Translations under genes and position numbers: made by a program
NCBI GenBank assembly: GCA_014382705.1
Contig: JACNJE010000090.1
Span: 1 to 64,000, forward strand
DNA length: 64,000 nucleotides
Direction: 5' to 3'
Source of the DNA: Verrucomicrobiota bacterium
GTDB lineage: Bacteria > Verrucomicrobiota > Verrucomicrobiia > Limisphaerales > UBA1096
Shown: in pieces, positions 7,363 through 15,950 of the stretch
How positions within the stretch are numbered: position 1 is the stretch's first letter
Layout of the letters: the number at the start of each line of letters is the position of its first letter
Notes under the pieces: model-generated
What the model was told of the DNA's origin: nothing
What the model saw: the letters and a program-made list of their open reading frames with translations, nothing else
Databases searched by the model: none

Positions 7363-10262
7363 CCGGCGCGCAAGGCTTTGGAGGTGTGGCTCCGCAAGCT
7401 TTTGGCAAGGGTGGCCGGTGGGCCTTGGGCGGTGAGTTGGCCACCTTCATCGCCGGCGTCGGGGCCGAGGTCGATCACCCAGTCGGCCTGGCGGATTAAA
7501 TCCAAATTGTGCTCCACGACGATCACCGAGTGGCCCTCGTCCACGAGCCGGTGCAGCACCTTGGCCAACAGCCGAACGTCGTCGAAGTGCAGGCCGGTCG
7601 TCGGTTCGTCGAAGAGGTACAGTGTCGGGCCGGTGGCGGTTCGTCTGCTGTGCGCCTCGGCAAGACTACGGACGAGTTTGAGTCGCTGGCTTTCGCCGCC
7701 GGAAAGGGTGTTGACCGGTTGGCCAAGCCGCAGGTAGCCGAGGCCGACGTCGCTCAGCAATTGCAACTTGGCCCGCGCCCGCGCCGCCGGCCGTGAGTCG
7801 GGGTAGCCGTCGAGAAACGCGATCGCCCCGTCGGCAGTGGCGTCGAGCAGGTCGGCGATATTCCAGACCGGGCAATCGGCCAAGGGCGGTGTCAGCTTGG
7901 CCTCGAGCACGTGGTCGCGGTAGCGGCGGCCGTTGCAATCGGGGCACTTGATGAACACGTCGCTCAAAAACTGCATTTCGATTTTCTCAAAACCAGTGCC
8001 GCGGCAATGGCCGCACTGGCCCTGTGCGGAGTTGAAACTGAACGCCCCGGCCGGCAGTTCAAGTGCCTTCGCCTCGGGGCTGGCGGCGAACAGTTTACGG
8101 ATGTCATCGAACGCGCCGATGTACACCGCCGGGTTTGAGCGCGGCGTGCGGCCAAGCGACGACTGATCGACCATCATCACCGACTCGAGCGCGCGCCAGC
8201 CGGTCAGCCTGGCCAAGCGGCCGTCCGTCAGTGTGCCGCCGAGCTTGTCGAGCAGGGCAGGGAGCAGGCCGTCGCGGACGAGCGTCGTTTTGCCGGAACC
8301 GCTGACGCCGGTCACGCAAACGAGGCGGCCAAGCGGGATGTCCACCGAGAAGTCGTTCAAGTTGTTCCGGGAAAACTTGGCCAAGCGCAGTCGCGGCGTG
8401 CGCGCGGTGACGGCACGGGCCGGGGGCGGGTCGAGTTGCCTGCGGCCGGAGAGGTAATCCGCCGTCAGGGAGGTGCGGCAGTTGGCCAAGCGCGCACCGG
8501 GGCCGTCGTAAACAATTTCGCCGCCGCGCTCGCCGCGTTCCGGGCCAAGGTCAACGATATGGTCGGCTCGTCGGATGACGCCGGTTTCGTGCTCGACGAC
8601 GACGAGCGTGTTGCCGAGGTCGCGCAGATTTTCCAGCAGGCCGGCGAGTCGTTCGGTGTCGCGCGGGTGCAGCCCGACGCTTGGCTCGTCGAGCACGTAA
8701 AGCATGTTGACCAGTTTCGAGCCGAGGCAGGCGGTGAGGTTGACGCGCTGGGTTTCGCCGCCGGAGAGCGTGCGCGTCGGCCGGTCGAGCGTGAGGTAGC
8801 CAAGCCCGATGCGCACCATCGCGTCGAGTCGCCCGCGCACCTCGTCCAGCACCGGCGCGAGTGCGTCCGTTTTTTTGAGGTTGAGCCGGCCGGCGATCGT
8901 GTCGATCACGTTCGCTGCATCGCGAATGGGGAGTTGGTAAAAATCGGAGAGCGTGAGCCGGTCGCCGCTGCCGTCGGGGTCGAGCTTGAAGCGGAGCGAC
9001 TCCGGCTTGAATCGGTGTCCCTCGCACGCCGGGCAGGTCGTGTAACTTCGGTAGCGCGAGAGCAAAACGCGAACGTGCATTTTGTAAGCCTTGCTCTCGA
9101 GCCAGCGAAAATAACCGGCGACGCCGTACCAGGCGTCGGGCCAGGTGTGGCCCGGTTGACCGTAGTCCGGCGCGCCGTGGATCACCCAGTCGCGTGATTT
9201 TTTCGGCAGCTTGTTGAACGGCACATTGGTCGGGATGCCGTCCTGTTTTGCGGCGGTCATCATTTCGCGCTGACACTCGACGCCGTGCCCGGTTTGCCAC
9301 GGCTTGACGACGCCCCCGGCGATTGACTTGGTGAGGTCCGGCATCGCAAGCCGGTAGTCGATCGAGATGATCCGGCCGAACCCTTTGCAGTCGGGGCAGG
9401 CACCGACGGGGTTGTTGAAACTGAACAGCGCCGGCGACGGGTCGCGGTACTCGGTATCGCAAGCGGCGCAGTGGAAATGCTTGCTAAATCGCTGTTGACC
9501 AAGTGCTTCTGTGTGCACAGCGAGGTGGCCTTTGCCGAACTGGTACGCCTGCCCGGTAGCCTCGAGAAACCGCGCGCGACTGCCGTTGGCCAAGCGCACG
9601 CGATCCTGCACGACGGTTAGCGACGCGAGTTTGCGCTTGGCCAAACGCTTGGCCGCTTCCTCGATTCTCAGCAGTTCCGGAAGTTTGCCGCGCTTGGTTT
9701 TTGCGGCGGGATCGACGATGCGGCGGTAGCCTTGTTTGCCGATGAGTTGCAGCGACTCGGCGAGCGAAATCTTGTCCGACAACGGGACATCGAACGTGAC
9801 CAGCGCCTCGCCGGCTTGGCTGCCGTGCAGCATTTTCCAAATGGCCAGCGGCTCGTCACGGGTGACCGGTTTGCCGCAGTGGTCGCAGTGGCACCGGGCG
9901 AGGTGGGGCCACAGATTTTTCATGTGGTCGCAGACCTCGGTCATCGTGCCGATGGTCGAGCGGGTGGTGCGGACGGTGTTGCGTTGGCCAAGCGCGATGG
10001 CCGGTGGGATGCCGTCGATGCGATCGACCTGCGGCTTGTCCATCCGGTCGAAAAATTGCCGGACGTACGGCGAGAACGTCTCGACGTAGCGACGCTGCCC
10101 CTCGGCAAAGAGCGTGTCGAAGGCGAGCGAACTTTTGCCGGAACCGCTCAGCCCGGTGAACACGATCAGTTTGCCCTTGGGCAAATCGAGGTCGAGGTTC
10201 TTGAGGTTGTTGTGGCGGACGCCGCGAAGCCGGATCAGGCCGTTGGTCTCTTGGCGTGGCAA
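7359..10262 (-). CDS. uvrA: Excinuclease ABC subunit UvrA
   Basis: This 967-residue protein has two ABC ATPase modules: Walker A motifs FTGLSGSGKSS and VTGVSGSGKTT, and signatures RTLSGGETQRVNL and NTLSGGESQRLKL. Zinc-binding Cys clusters are present (CHCDHCG, CAACDTEY...CPDCKGFG, CGHCRGTGFE...CPDCNGRRY). It is the damage-recognition ATPase of nucleotide excision repair. The start is a TTG at 10262, with no better alternative near the conserved N-terminus. Several TTGGCCAA copies occur within it, including an EAAKRLAKRKLAS segment between conserved domains. uvrB and uvrC are not in the window. Confidence 0.96.
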   Translation of the reverse strand: MPRQETNGLIRLRGVRHNNLKNLDLDLPKGKLIVFTGLSGSGKSSLAFDTLFAEGQRRYVETFSPYVRQFFDRMDKPQVDRIDGIPPAIALGQRNTVRTTRSTIGTMTEVCDHMKNLWPHLARCHCDHCGKPVTRDEPLAIWKMLHGSQAGEALVTFDVPLSDKISLAESLQLIGKQGYRRIVDPAAKTKRGKLPELLRIEEAAKRLAKRKLASLTVVQDRVRLANGSRARFLEATGQAYQFGKGHLAVHTEALGQQRFSKHFHCAACDTEYRDPSPALFSFNNPVGACPDCKGFGRIISIDYRLAMPDLTKSIAGGVVKPWQTGHGVECQREMMTAAKQDGIPTNVPFNKLPKKSRDWVIHGAPDYGQPGHTWPDAWYGVAGYFRWLESKAYKMHVRVLLSRYRSYTTCPACEGHRFKPESLRFKLDPDGSGDRLTLSDFYQLPIRDAANVIDTIAGRLNLKKTDALAPVLDEVRGRLDAMVRIGLGYLTLDRPTRTLSGGETQRVNLTACLGSKLVNMLYVLDEPSVGLHPRDTERLAGLLENLRDLGNTLVVVEHETGVIRRADHIVDLGPERGERGGEIVYDGPGARLANCRTSLTADYLSGRRQLDPPPARAVTARTPRLRLAKFSRNNLNDFSVDIPLGRLVCVTGVSGSGKTTLVRDGLLPALLDKLGGTLTDGRLARLTGWRALESVMMVDQSSLGRTPRSNPAVYIGAFDDIRKLFAASPEAKALELPAGAFSFNSAQGQCGHCRGTGFEKIEMQFLSDVFIKCPDCNGRRYRDHVLEAKLTPPLADCPVWNIADLLDATADGAIAFLDGYPDSRPAARARAKLQLLSDVGLGYLRLGQPVNTLSGGESQRLKLVRSLAEAHSRRTATGPTLYLFDEPTTGLHFDDVRLLAKVLHRLVDEGHSVIVVEHNLDLIRQADWVIDLGPDAGDEGGQLTAQGPPATLAKSLRSHTSKALRAG

Positions 10263-10277
10263 TGGCCCGGGGTCGCG

Positions 10278-10802
10278 TCAGCCGTTGGCCGCGCAGGCCT
10301 TGAGATAGTCGATGATCGCCCGGTCATTGTCGCCGGCCTCGAGCGTGACACGCAGAAAGTCGACAAGGCTCGAGTTGTGCTCGCGCAGGAACGGCCGGTC
10401 ACCGCCGCAGCCGTACATCAACTCGGGCGGCAATTGGCCGGCGAGCTTGGCGCGGGCCTTGACGATGAGGCGCGGCAGCCAGGCGATGCCGTCGACCTTG
10501 TCCGACTTGGCCGGGATTTTTTCGGGGTCGATCTTGGTCATGGCCGATTCACTGCCGAGCGTGTTCACAAAATGATCGCGCCGCAACTCCGTGACGCCCT
10601 CGACCTGATCGTACTCGACGTCGTCCCAATTGATGCTGTCCTCCACGAAGTCGAACAGCTCCCGCGAGGAACAGCCGATCGTGGCGAGGAAATAGACCTC
10701 GTCCGGCTCGAAGATCGTCGTGGTGGTGGTGCGTCCAGCGCGGTAGCGCGCCTGCGCAGCCTGGTACAAATCGCGGAATCGGGTTTTCCAGTCGTCAGAC
10801 AT
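10278..10802 (-). CDS. DUF5069 domain protein
   Basis: This 174-residue protein starts at ATG 10802 (MSDDWKTRFRDLYQAAQ). The segment GIAWLPRLIVKARAKLAGQL, followed by a Cys-containing GCGGDRPFL, matches the DUF5069 family, which is common in Verrucomicrobia and Planctomycetes and has no known function. No catalytic motif or membrane segment is visible. It lies 5 bp downstream of the sugar isomerase gene and 15 bp upstream of uvrA on the same strand, so it is probably co-transcribed with them. Confidence 0.75.
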   Translation of the reverse strand: MSDDWKTRFRDLYQAAQARYRAGRTTTTTIFEPDEVYFLATIGCSSRELFDFVEDSINWDDVEYDQVEGVTELRRDHFVNTLGSESAMTKIDPEKIPAKSDKVDGIAWLPRLIVKARAKLAGQLPPELMYGCGGDRPFLREHNSSLVDFLRVTLEAGDNDRAIIDYLKACAANG

Positions 10803-10807
10803 GCGGG

Positions 10808-11632
10808 TCAGTTTCGCAAATCGACCGCCGACATCAAGCGATCCGTGGCGGAGTAGGCTTCGGTGACCCACTCGACAATTTGGGAGGGATCGGGCGCGTA
10901 CTCGAGCTCGAGGCTGATCGCGCCGTCAAATTCCAGATCCTTGATCGCCCGCAGGTAGCCTTCGAACGGCACCACGCCCCGGCCCGGCGGCAGGTCACCG
11001 TGCACCTTGCCGTCGCAGTCGGAAATATGCACGTGCCCGGCGCGGCCCTTCAGCGAGGCGAGGCTCCCGGGCGGACTGTCGCTCAGCACCATGTGGCTGA
11101 TGTCGATGTTCGCCTTGACTGCCGGATTGTCGACATCGGTCAGGAATCGATCCATCTCGCCGATGGTGTTGACGAGCGACATGTGGAACGGCTCCAACTC
11201 GATGACGATCTCGAGGTCGCGTTCGCCGGCGTAGTCGCCGAGGAGCCTGCAGTTCTCGACGGCGAAGTTCCACTGTTCCTCCGGTGGGATGACTTCCTTC
11301 TGCCAGATGTATTCGCCGATGACGAGCAGGTAGTTTTTCGCGCCAAACGTTGCGCCCATGTCGAGGTAGCGTTTGCAGCGCTCCACGTGGAAGCGCTGCA
11401 CCGACGGGTTGAAATCCACCAGCCCGACGCTCACGCCGACCACGCTGATGATCGGCAGCCCGAGTGCGTCGCAGGTTTGCTTGATGTTCGTGATCCGCTC
11501 GTTGGCGTTCGGCTCCATCGGGTCCTCAAAAATATCAACACAATCGAAACCCAGTTCCTTGGTTTTCCTGAGACCGTCCACGAGGCCAACCCCGTGCTGT
11601 TCCCAGGCCGAATTGATCATTCCCAGTTTCAT
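10808..11632 (-). CDS. Sugar phosphate isomerase/epimerase (AP endonuclease 2 TIM-barrel family)
   Basis: This 274-residue protein starts at ATG 11632 (MKLGMINSAWEQ); the track start is a weaker TTG nine bases earlier. Metal-ligand motifs typical of the xylose-isomerase-like TIM barrel are visible: VIELEPF (Glu), ANIDISH (Asp, His), HVHISD (His) and SLELEY (Glu). The substrate is probably a keto-sugar or inositol derivative, which sequence alone does not resolve. There is no signal peptide, so it acts in the cytoplasm. It heads a short minus-strand run into DUF5069. Confidence 0.82.
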   Translation of the reverse strand: MKLGMINSAWEQHGVGLVDGLRKTKELGFDCVDIFEDPMEPNANERITNIKQTCDALGLPIISVVGVSVGLVDFNPSVQRFHVERCKRYLDMGATFGAKNYLLVIGEYIWQKEVIPPEEQWNFAVENCRLLGDYAGERDLEIVIELEPFHMSLVNTIGEMDRFLTDVDNPAVKANIDISHMVLSDSPPGSLASLKGRAGHVHISDCDGKVHGDLPPGRGVVPFEGYLRAIKDLEFDGAISLELEYAPDPSQIVEWVTEAYSATDRLMSAVDLRN

Positions 11633-11692
11633 TTTGCTCAAGCCGTTGCGCGATGTTACGGAGCGGTTCGCCCCAGTGAAAGTCGAAAATGG

Positions 11693-12550
11693 TCAGACGC
11701 CGAACAACTCCTCGAGGCGGGCGCGCATCACGCCGCCGTCTACGGTCACGCCGGTCCAGTACTCGATGCCGGTGATACCTTGGTTCACCAGCATGCCCAG
11801 GCCGTCGAGCACTGTGCAGCCTCGGGCCTCCGCGTCCCGGACCAGGCAGGTTCGGGGTGGATTCGGGATCACGTCGGCCACGACCATGTTGGCGGACAGC
11901 GAATCGAGGTTAAGCGCCAGTCGTGCATCGACGTCCGGAAACAGGCCGATCGAGGTTGCGTTGATCACGACATTCATGCCCTCGGCCACCGAGTAGTCGC
12001 CGTCCCATTTTTCAAAAACCGCCTCGACAGGGGTTTTGTCATTGAGCAGCACCACCAGCTCCCGGCCGCGCTCCTCGGAACGGTTCACGATGGTAATGTG
12101 GGTCGCCCCGGCCAGCGCCACCTCGACACCGATCGCACGGGCCGCGCCGCCTGCCCCGAACATCACGATCCGTTTCCCGGCCGGGTCGACGATTTCCTCG
12201 AGTGACTTGAGGAAGCCCTTGCCGTCGGTGTTCTCGCCGATGAGTTGGTCGCCCCGGCGCACGACGCAGTTCACCGCCCCGATCACCTCGGCGGATTCGC
12301 CCAAGCCGTCGAGGTGCCGGATCACCTCCACCTTGTTTGGCAGCGAGCAGTTGAAGCCGGCCCAGTTCATCGCCCGCGCCCCGGCTACCGCCGCGCCCAA
12401 GTGCTCCGGCCCGACCTCGGTGTTGATGTAGCGCCAATGCAGGCCGTGATGCCGATAGGCGGCCTCGACCATTTCCACGGTGGGGTTCTCGGCCGCCGGC
12501 TTGGCAAACGAGCCGGTCAGACTTGGTAAAAAATTCAGTTCCTCTGGCAT
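11693..12550 (-). CDS. aroE: Shikimate dehydrogenase
   Basis: This 285-residue protein starts at ATG 12550 (MPEELNFLPSLTGSF). It shows a substrate-binding region with Lys and Asp (SLPNKVEVI, GENTDGKGF), a dinucleotide-binding loop (MFGAGGAARAIGVE) and VINATSIGLF. It makes shikimate from 3-dehydroshikimate with NADPH. The N-terminal substrate loop reads GSFAKPAAENPTVEM rather than the classical HSLSP, a variant I associate with PVC-type AroE proteins. It sits downstream of ispH. The longer track ORF start would overlap ispH and is rejected. Confidence 0.88.
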   Translation of the reverse strand: MPEELNFLPSLTGSFAKPAAENPTVEMVEAAYRHHGLHWRYINTEVGPEHLGAAVAGARAMNWAGFNCSLPNKVEVIRHLDGLGESAEVIGAVNCVVRRGDQLIGENTDGKGFLKSLEEIVDPAGKRIVMFGAGGAARAIGVEVALAGATHITIVNRSEERGRELVVLLNDKTPVEAVFEKWDGDYSVAEGMNVVINATSIGLFPDVDARLALNLDSLSANMVVADVIPNPPRTCLVRDAEARGCTVLDGLGMLVNQGITGIEYWTGVTVDGGVMRARLEELFGV

Positions 12551-12645
12551 AGCAAAATCGGCGGCGATGGTTAGTGCAGCTTGGCCATGCGTCAAGCCGC
12601 GCTTGGCCAAGCGCGAGATAGTGGCAGGGAGACCGGTTGGCGGGG

Positions 12646-13512
12646 TCAAGCCAGCTCTCGCACCTTGGCCTCCACGGCATTGATGAGGTGGTCGGGCGTG
12701 GAGGTGCCTGCCGTGATGCCAAGCGTGCCCGCCTTCGGCAGCCACTCCGGGCGGATGTCGTCCGGTCCCTGGACATGATGCACCCTCCCGCAAAACCGAC
12801 GGCACGTTCGCGCGAGTTCATGCGTGTTGTTGCTGTTCGCCCCTCCCACCACCAGGATGATGTCCGATTGTTTTGCCAACGTCTCGGCTGCGTTCTGTCG
12901 TTGCTTGGTGGGTTGGCAGACGGTATCCACAAAACGAACCTCAGCTTCCGGAAAACGCGCCCGTATATGCTCCACCAAGGCCCGAACCCGGGCAACGGGC
13001 TGTGTGGTTTGCGCCACCACGCCGAAACGGGGACGCGAATCCAACGCGTCGATTTCTTCCCTGCTCAGGACCACATCGCTTTCTGGAAAATCCTCGGTGA
13101 GTCCGCGCACCTCCACATGCCCGTGACGGCCGATGATGACCGGGTGATATCCGGCTGCCACAAGGTCGCAAACCTGCTTGTGGGCGTAATGAACGAGCGG
13201 GCAGGTGGCATCCTTCAACGTCAACCCACCCCGGTGTGCCCGGGTGCGCGCCCGGTTTGAAGCGCCATGCGCGGTGATCATCACGGTTTCTGTTTCGACT
13301 GCCTCCGGTTGATCCTCGAACCTCACGCCGCGATCCCGCAACTCTTCGAGAACCGTGGCGTTGTGCACCAGTTCGCCCAGCACCGTCAGGGGGCGCGACC
13401 GCACCTCCCGCTTGGCCAGAGTGATGGCGTCACGCACCCCGAAACACATGCCGATGTGTTCCGCCCTTAAAATGGTTAATCTAACTTTGTGATGCAAAGT
13501 ATGTGCTGTCAT
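12646..13512 (-). CDS. ispH: 4-hydroxy-3-methylbut-2-enyl diphosphate reductase IspH
   Basis: The last enzyme of the MEP isoprenoid pathway. Three Cys residues that hold the [4Fe-4S] cluster are visible (GMCFGVRDA, KDATCPLV, DTVCQPTKQRQNA), together with VVGGANSNNTHEL and ITAGTSTPDHLI. It is 288 residues from ATG 13512. Upstream in-frame starts exist, and the conserved domain begins only near residue 17. An ACTTTG-N5-CAAAGT operator-like palindrome (13484-13500) falls in the first codons, so regulation by the neighbouring winged-helix protein is plausible. Confidence 0.93.
   Translation of the reverse strand: MTAHTLHHKVRLTILRAEHIGMCFGVRDAITLAKREVRSRPLTVLGELVHNATVLEELRDRGVRFEDQPEAVETETVMITAHGASNRARTRAHRGGLTLKDATCPLVHYAHKQVCDLVAAGYHPVIIGRHGHVEVRGLTEDFPESDVVLSREEIDALDSRPRFGVVAQTTQPVARVRALVEHIRARFPEAEVRFVDTVCQPTKQRQNAAETLAKQSDIILVVGGANSNNTHELARTCRRFCGRVHHVQGPDDIRPEWLPKAGTLGITAGTSTPDHLINAVEAKVRELA
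13484..13500. promoter_or_regulatory. ACTTTG-N5-CAAAGT operator-like palindrome, copy B
   Basis: ACTTTG-TGATG-CAAAGT lies between the winged-helix regulator gene and the conserved part of ispH. Its arms are the same as those of the larger palindrome at 14473-14507. Two copies flanking a regulator gene suggest that this regulator binds both. Confidence 0.5.
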
Positions 13513-13540
13513 TGGTTTTGCATGGTTGGTCATCATGGGA

Positions 13541-13852
13541 TCAATGGGTTTTTCGGGCCTGTTTTACGATGCCCTCGAGCAGGTCTACGTATCCGGCGAA
13601 GGCGTTCGTTCCATCCTCCGTCAACCGGCACGTGGTCAGCGGACGATTGTCGTGATACGACTTGGCCACGGAGACGTACCCTGTTTTTTGCAAGGTCCGA
13701 ATGTGCGTGATCAAGTTGCCGTCCGTCATATTCAGGGCATCGCGCATTTCGGTAAACGACATTTCCCGCGCGGAGGCCAGCAGGGACATGATCGCCATTC
13801 GGTTTTTTTCATGGATCACCCGATCCAGTTGCTGGAACGATTCCGGATTCAC
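13541..13852 (-). CDS. Winged-helix transcriptional regulator (HTH_34-like, MarR/ArsR fold)
   Basis: This 103-residue protein starts at GTG 13852 (then NPESFQQLDRVIHEKNRMAI). The core MSFTEMRDALNMTDGNLITH is the recognition helix region, followed by the wing (KSYHDNRPLTTCRLTEDG). This fits the small winged-helix family that is often encoded next to a membrane protein. The GTG overlaps the stop of the upstream membrane-protein gene by 4 bp, so the two are coupled. Predicted operators at 14473-14507 and 13484-13500 suggest self-regulation and possible control of ispH. The ligand is unknown. Confidence 0.85.
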   Translation of the reverse strand: MNPESFQQLDRVIHEKNRMAIMSLLASAREMSFTEMRDALNMTDGNLITHIRTLQKTGYVSVAKSYHDNRPLTTCRLTEDGTNAFAGYVDLLEGIVKQARKTH

Positions 13853-14475
13853 TCCGTGTCCAAAGGTTCCACGGTGAGTTTCAAATAGAAACCGTAGGCG
13901 ATGTTGATACCGCCGAAGCCGATCCCCATGACCCAATGGGCGGTGTTTTCATTGAGGAAAGGCATGAGCTCCATCCCGTGCGAAAGCAGGCATAGACAGC
14001 CGATGACGACATAAAACCATCCCAGCAACTTGATCCCTCGGCGCATGAAAAAACCGGCCGCATGCAGCGCGCCTCCATACAGAATCAACCAAAGAGCCGC
14101 CAAGCGGATGCTGTCCCTGGCCTCCGGCGGGTTTAAGGTCTCCAATACCCCCAGTGCCAAGCCGGCTGTCAGCAGCGGGATCATCGCCTGTGCCACGCGG
14201 CGCGTGGGCGGGGACCAGAAATTCTCCCTGCTTTTGAGTGCCTGCCGCCGGATCAGCAACAGGGCCGGGATGGCCGAGACCACTGCCACTACGAGCCAGT
14301 AGCCGGCAAAACGGCTCGGCCCAGTCTTGTCAATGGCGTTCGCAATTCCAGCGGCGACCAATCCCAGCGTACCCACGACAAAGGCCACGGGTGCCATGGC
14401 GCGCCGGTAGAGGCTGGCCTGTTCCATCAGGCGGCGGATTGTATTGAGATTGTCTTCAGCCCAGTTCGCGTTCAC
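13849..14475 (-). CDS. Polytopic membrane protein paired with winged-helix regulator
   Basis: This protein is about 208 residues from GTG 14475 (NANWAEDNLNTIRRLMEQAS). It has roughly six hydrophobic segments (VAFVVGTLGLVAAGIA, YWLVVAVVSAIPALLL, AMIPLLTAGLALGVL, LAALWLILYGGALHAAGF, FYVVIGCLCLL, WVMGIGFGGINIAYGF). I chose the GTG because it abuts the inverted repeat and keeps the conserved NTIRRLMEQ start. ATG 14514 is the alternative and would place the repeat inside the gene. It may sense or act with the regulator. The function is unknown. The track ORF to 15792 is mostly antisense to the sialidase. Confidence 0.72.
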   Translation of the reverse strand: MNANWAEDNLNTIRRLMEQASLYRRAMAPVAFVVGTLGLVAAGIANAIDKTGPSRFAGYWLVVAVVSAIPALLLIRRQALKSRENFWSPPTRRVAQAMIPLLTAGLALGVLETLNPPEARDSIRLAALWLILYGGALHAAGFFMRRGIKLLGWFYVVIGCLCLLSHGMELMPFLNENTAHWVMGIGFGGINIAYGFYLKLTVEPLDTE

Positions 14476-14507
14476 GGATTCACTTTGTAACGCAAAGTGA
14501 ATCCGTG
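14473..14507. promoter_or_regulatory. Large operator-like inverted repeat, copy A (contains ACTTTG-N5-CAAAGT)
   Basis: CACGGATTCACTTTG and its exact reverse complement are separated by TAACG, giving 15-bp perfect arms directly at the start of the membrane protein-regulator operon. The inner ACTTTG-N5-CAAAGT core recurs at 13484-13500. It is probably the self-regulatory site of the winged-helix protein. Confidence 0.6.
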
Positions 14508-14622
14508 CAAGCATTTTTTCCGGTTGTTGTTGGAAACAGCTTGAGGGGCAATGCCCTAAAATGGGCGAGTGTGATTGAATCCACTTGAAATAAGGGGCGA
14601 TGGAATCGAGGGTCTCCGGGCA

Positions 14623-15945
14623 GTGAAACCGTTTGATTCCATTATCGTGGTTGGTTTGTTGTGCAGCCCCTATCCAGTCAACGCCGAGAGTCCGCTTGTC
14701 GAGGAACTTTCGATCGGGGTGAAAACCCCCCTGAAGGTCCGCTTGGCCAAGCCGCCCCGCGGCTTGGTTGCCGATGCGAAGCTTGGCCTGCTGCGGCATC
14801 GCGTCGTGAACGGCCAGCTGCTGCACACCGCCCGGGAGGGAGTGCGCGGGTTGTTTGAGACGCGCGGTGTCCGCACCCCGAAAGGCGATTTGCTGCTGAT
14901 GTTTCCGGAGGGCAACCATTATGCCGCCGGTAGTGGGAAGGTGAATGACATGATCGCCTATCGCTCCAGCGACAACGGTAAAACGTGGCAAGGCCCGTCC
15001 ATCGCGTTTGACATCGATTACAGTCAGCACGGGTTCATCCCGCTGATCCCCCGTGGCGGCAACCGCATTTACGCCTTTGGCACGCAGCCGATTCCCAGCA
15101 AATACAGCCGGGAAAAGGGGAGGCATGAAAACACGCCGATTGGTTTTCGTTGGTCGGACGATGACGGCCACACGTGGAGCAAGGCCACACAGATCAGGCC
15201 GACGAACGATCCCGGCTTCCTCGGCATGTCGGTCACGCGGATGTGCGAGACCGATTCCGGGGCTTGGGTGATCGGCTCGCACGCGGCGGATTGGTCCAAG
15301 AATCCGCTCATCACGCAGCAGTACATTTTGCGCAGCGAGGACAAGGGCAAGTCGTGGACGTTGCTGCCGGGTAAACGGCCCGGTGGATGGTTCTCCCCGA
15401 AGTACAGCCGGATGGATGAAGGGCGGCCCATTTCGCTCGGCAACGGTGAGGTTTATTTCATGGCGAGGACGCCCACCGGCCGCATCTGGGAGGCGCGCAG
15501 CATCGACGAAGGCAAAACGTGGAGCGATCCAAAGCCATCGCCGCTGGTTCATCCCGACGCGCCGCCGATGGTCTTCCACTTGAGCGATGGCAAGACGCTG
15601 ATCGCGTTCCACCACAACCGGCACATCAACACGCAGTACGTCGGCCTGACCGGCAAGATGGACGGCATGCGTGACCGGGCGGAGATTTGGATTTCGTTGT
15701 CCAAGGACGGCGGACGGAACTGGAGTGAGCCGCGGTTTCTCTTCACCAACGCCACCCGCCCCAACCCGGCAAAGAACGGCTGGTTCAACCACAACTCATC
15801 CTACTTGGATGCCGTGATCGACGACGGCACCATTCACCTGTTCCTGCCGCACCTTTGGAATCGCGCCGTGTATATGCGTCTTGAGGAGAAGGACTTGGCC
15901 AAGCTGCCGACCGTCCAGCAATTGGCCAAGCGCTTGGCCAAGTGA
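14623..15945 (+). CDS. Exported BNR/Asp-box sialidase-like protein
   Basis: This 440-residue protein starts at GTG 14623, which gives a signal peptide (KPFDSIIVVGLLCSPYPVNA). Five Asp-box motifs mark a six-bladed propeller: SSDNGKTW, SDDDGHTW, SEDKGKSW, SIDEGKTW and SKDGGRNW. The family includes exo-sialidases and other secreted glycosidases. Catalytic residues were not assigned, so the exact substrate is open. The gene ends inside two tandem TTGGCCAA palindromes, so the last residues read QLAKRLAK before the stop. It converges with the membrane protein at 15951. Confidence 0.82.
   Translation: MKPFDSIIVVGLLCSPYPVNAESPLVEELSIGVKTPLKVRLAKPPRGLVADAKLGLLRHRVVNGQLLHTAREGVRGLFETRGVRTPKGDLLLMFPEGNHYAAGSGKVNDMIAYRSSDNGKTWQGPSIAFDIDYSQHGFIPLIPRGGNRIYAFGTQPIPSKYSREKGRHENTPIGFRWSDDDGHTWSKATQIRPTNDPGFLGMSVTRMCETDSGAWVIGSHAADWSKNPLITQQYILRSEDKGKSWTLLPGKRPGGWFSPKYSRMDEGRPISLGNGEVYFMARTPTGRIWEARSIDEGKTWSDPKPSPLVHPDAPPMVFHLSDGKTLIAFHHNRHINTQYVGLTGKMDGMRDRAEIWISLSKDGGRNWSEPRFLFTNATRPNPAKNGWFNHNSSYLDAVIDDGTIHLFLPHLWNRAVYMRLEEKDLAKLPTVQQLAKRLAK
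15922..15942. repeat. Tandem pair of the TTGGCCAA iterated palindrome at a gene end
   Basis: TTGGCCAAGCGCTTGGCCAA forms the last sense codons of the sialidase gene and is followed by TGA. It shows the palindrome pair supplying a C-terminal tail, and it lies between two convergent genes. Confidence 0.85.
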
Positions 15946-15950
15946 CCCGA

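Noticed and set aside
14515-15792. Long N-terminal part of the minus-strand ORF 13849-15792
   Set aside because: It is antisense to the Asp-box sialidase and has no protein-like features; only the C-terminal 208 residues look real.
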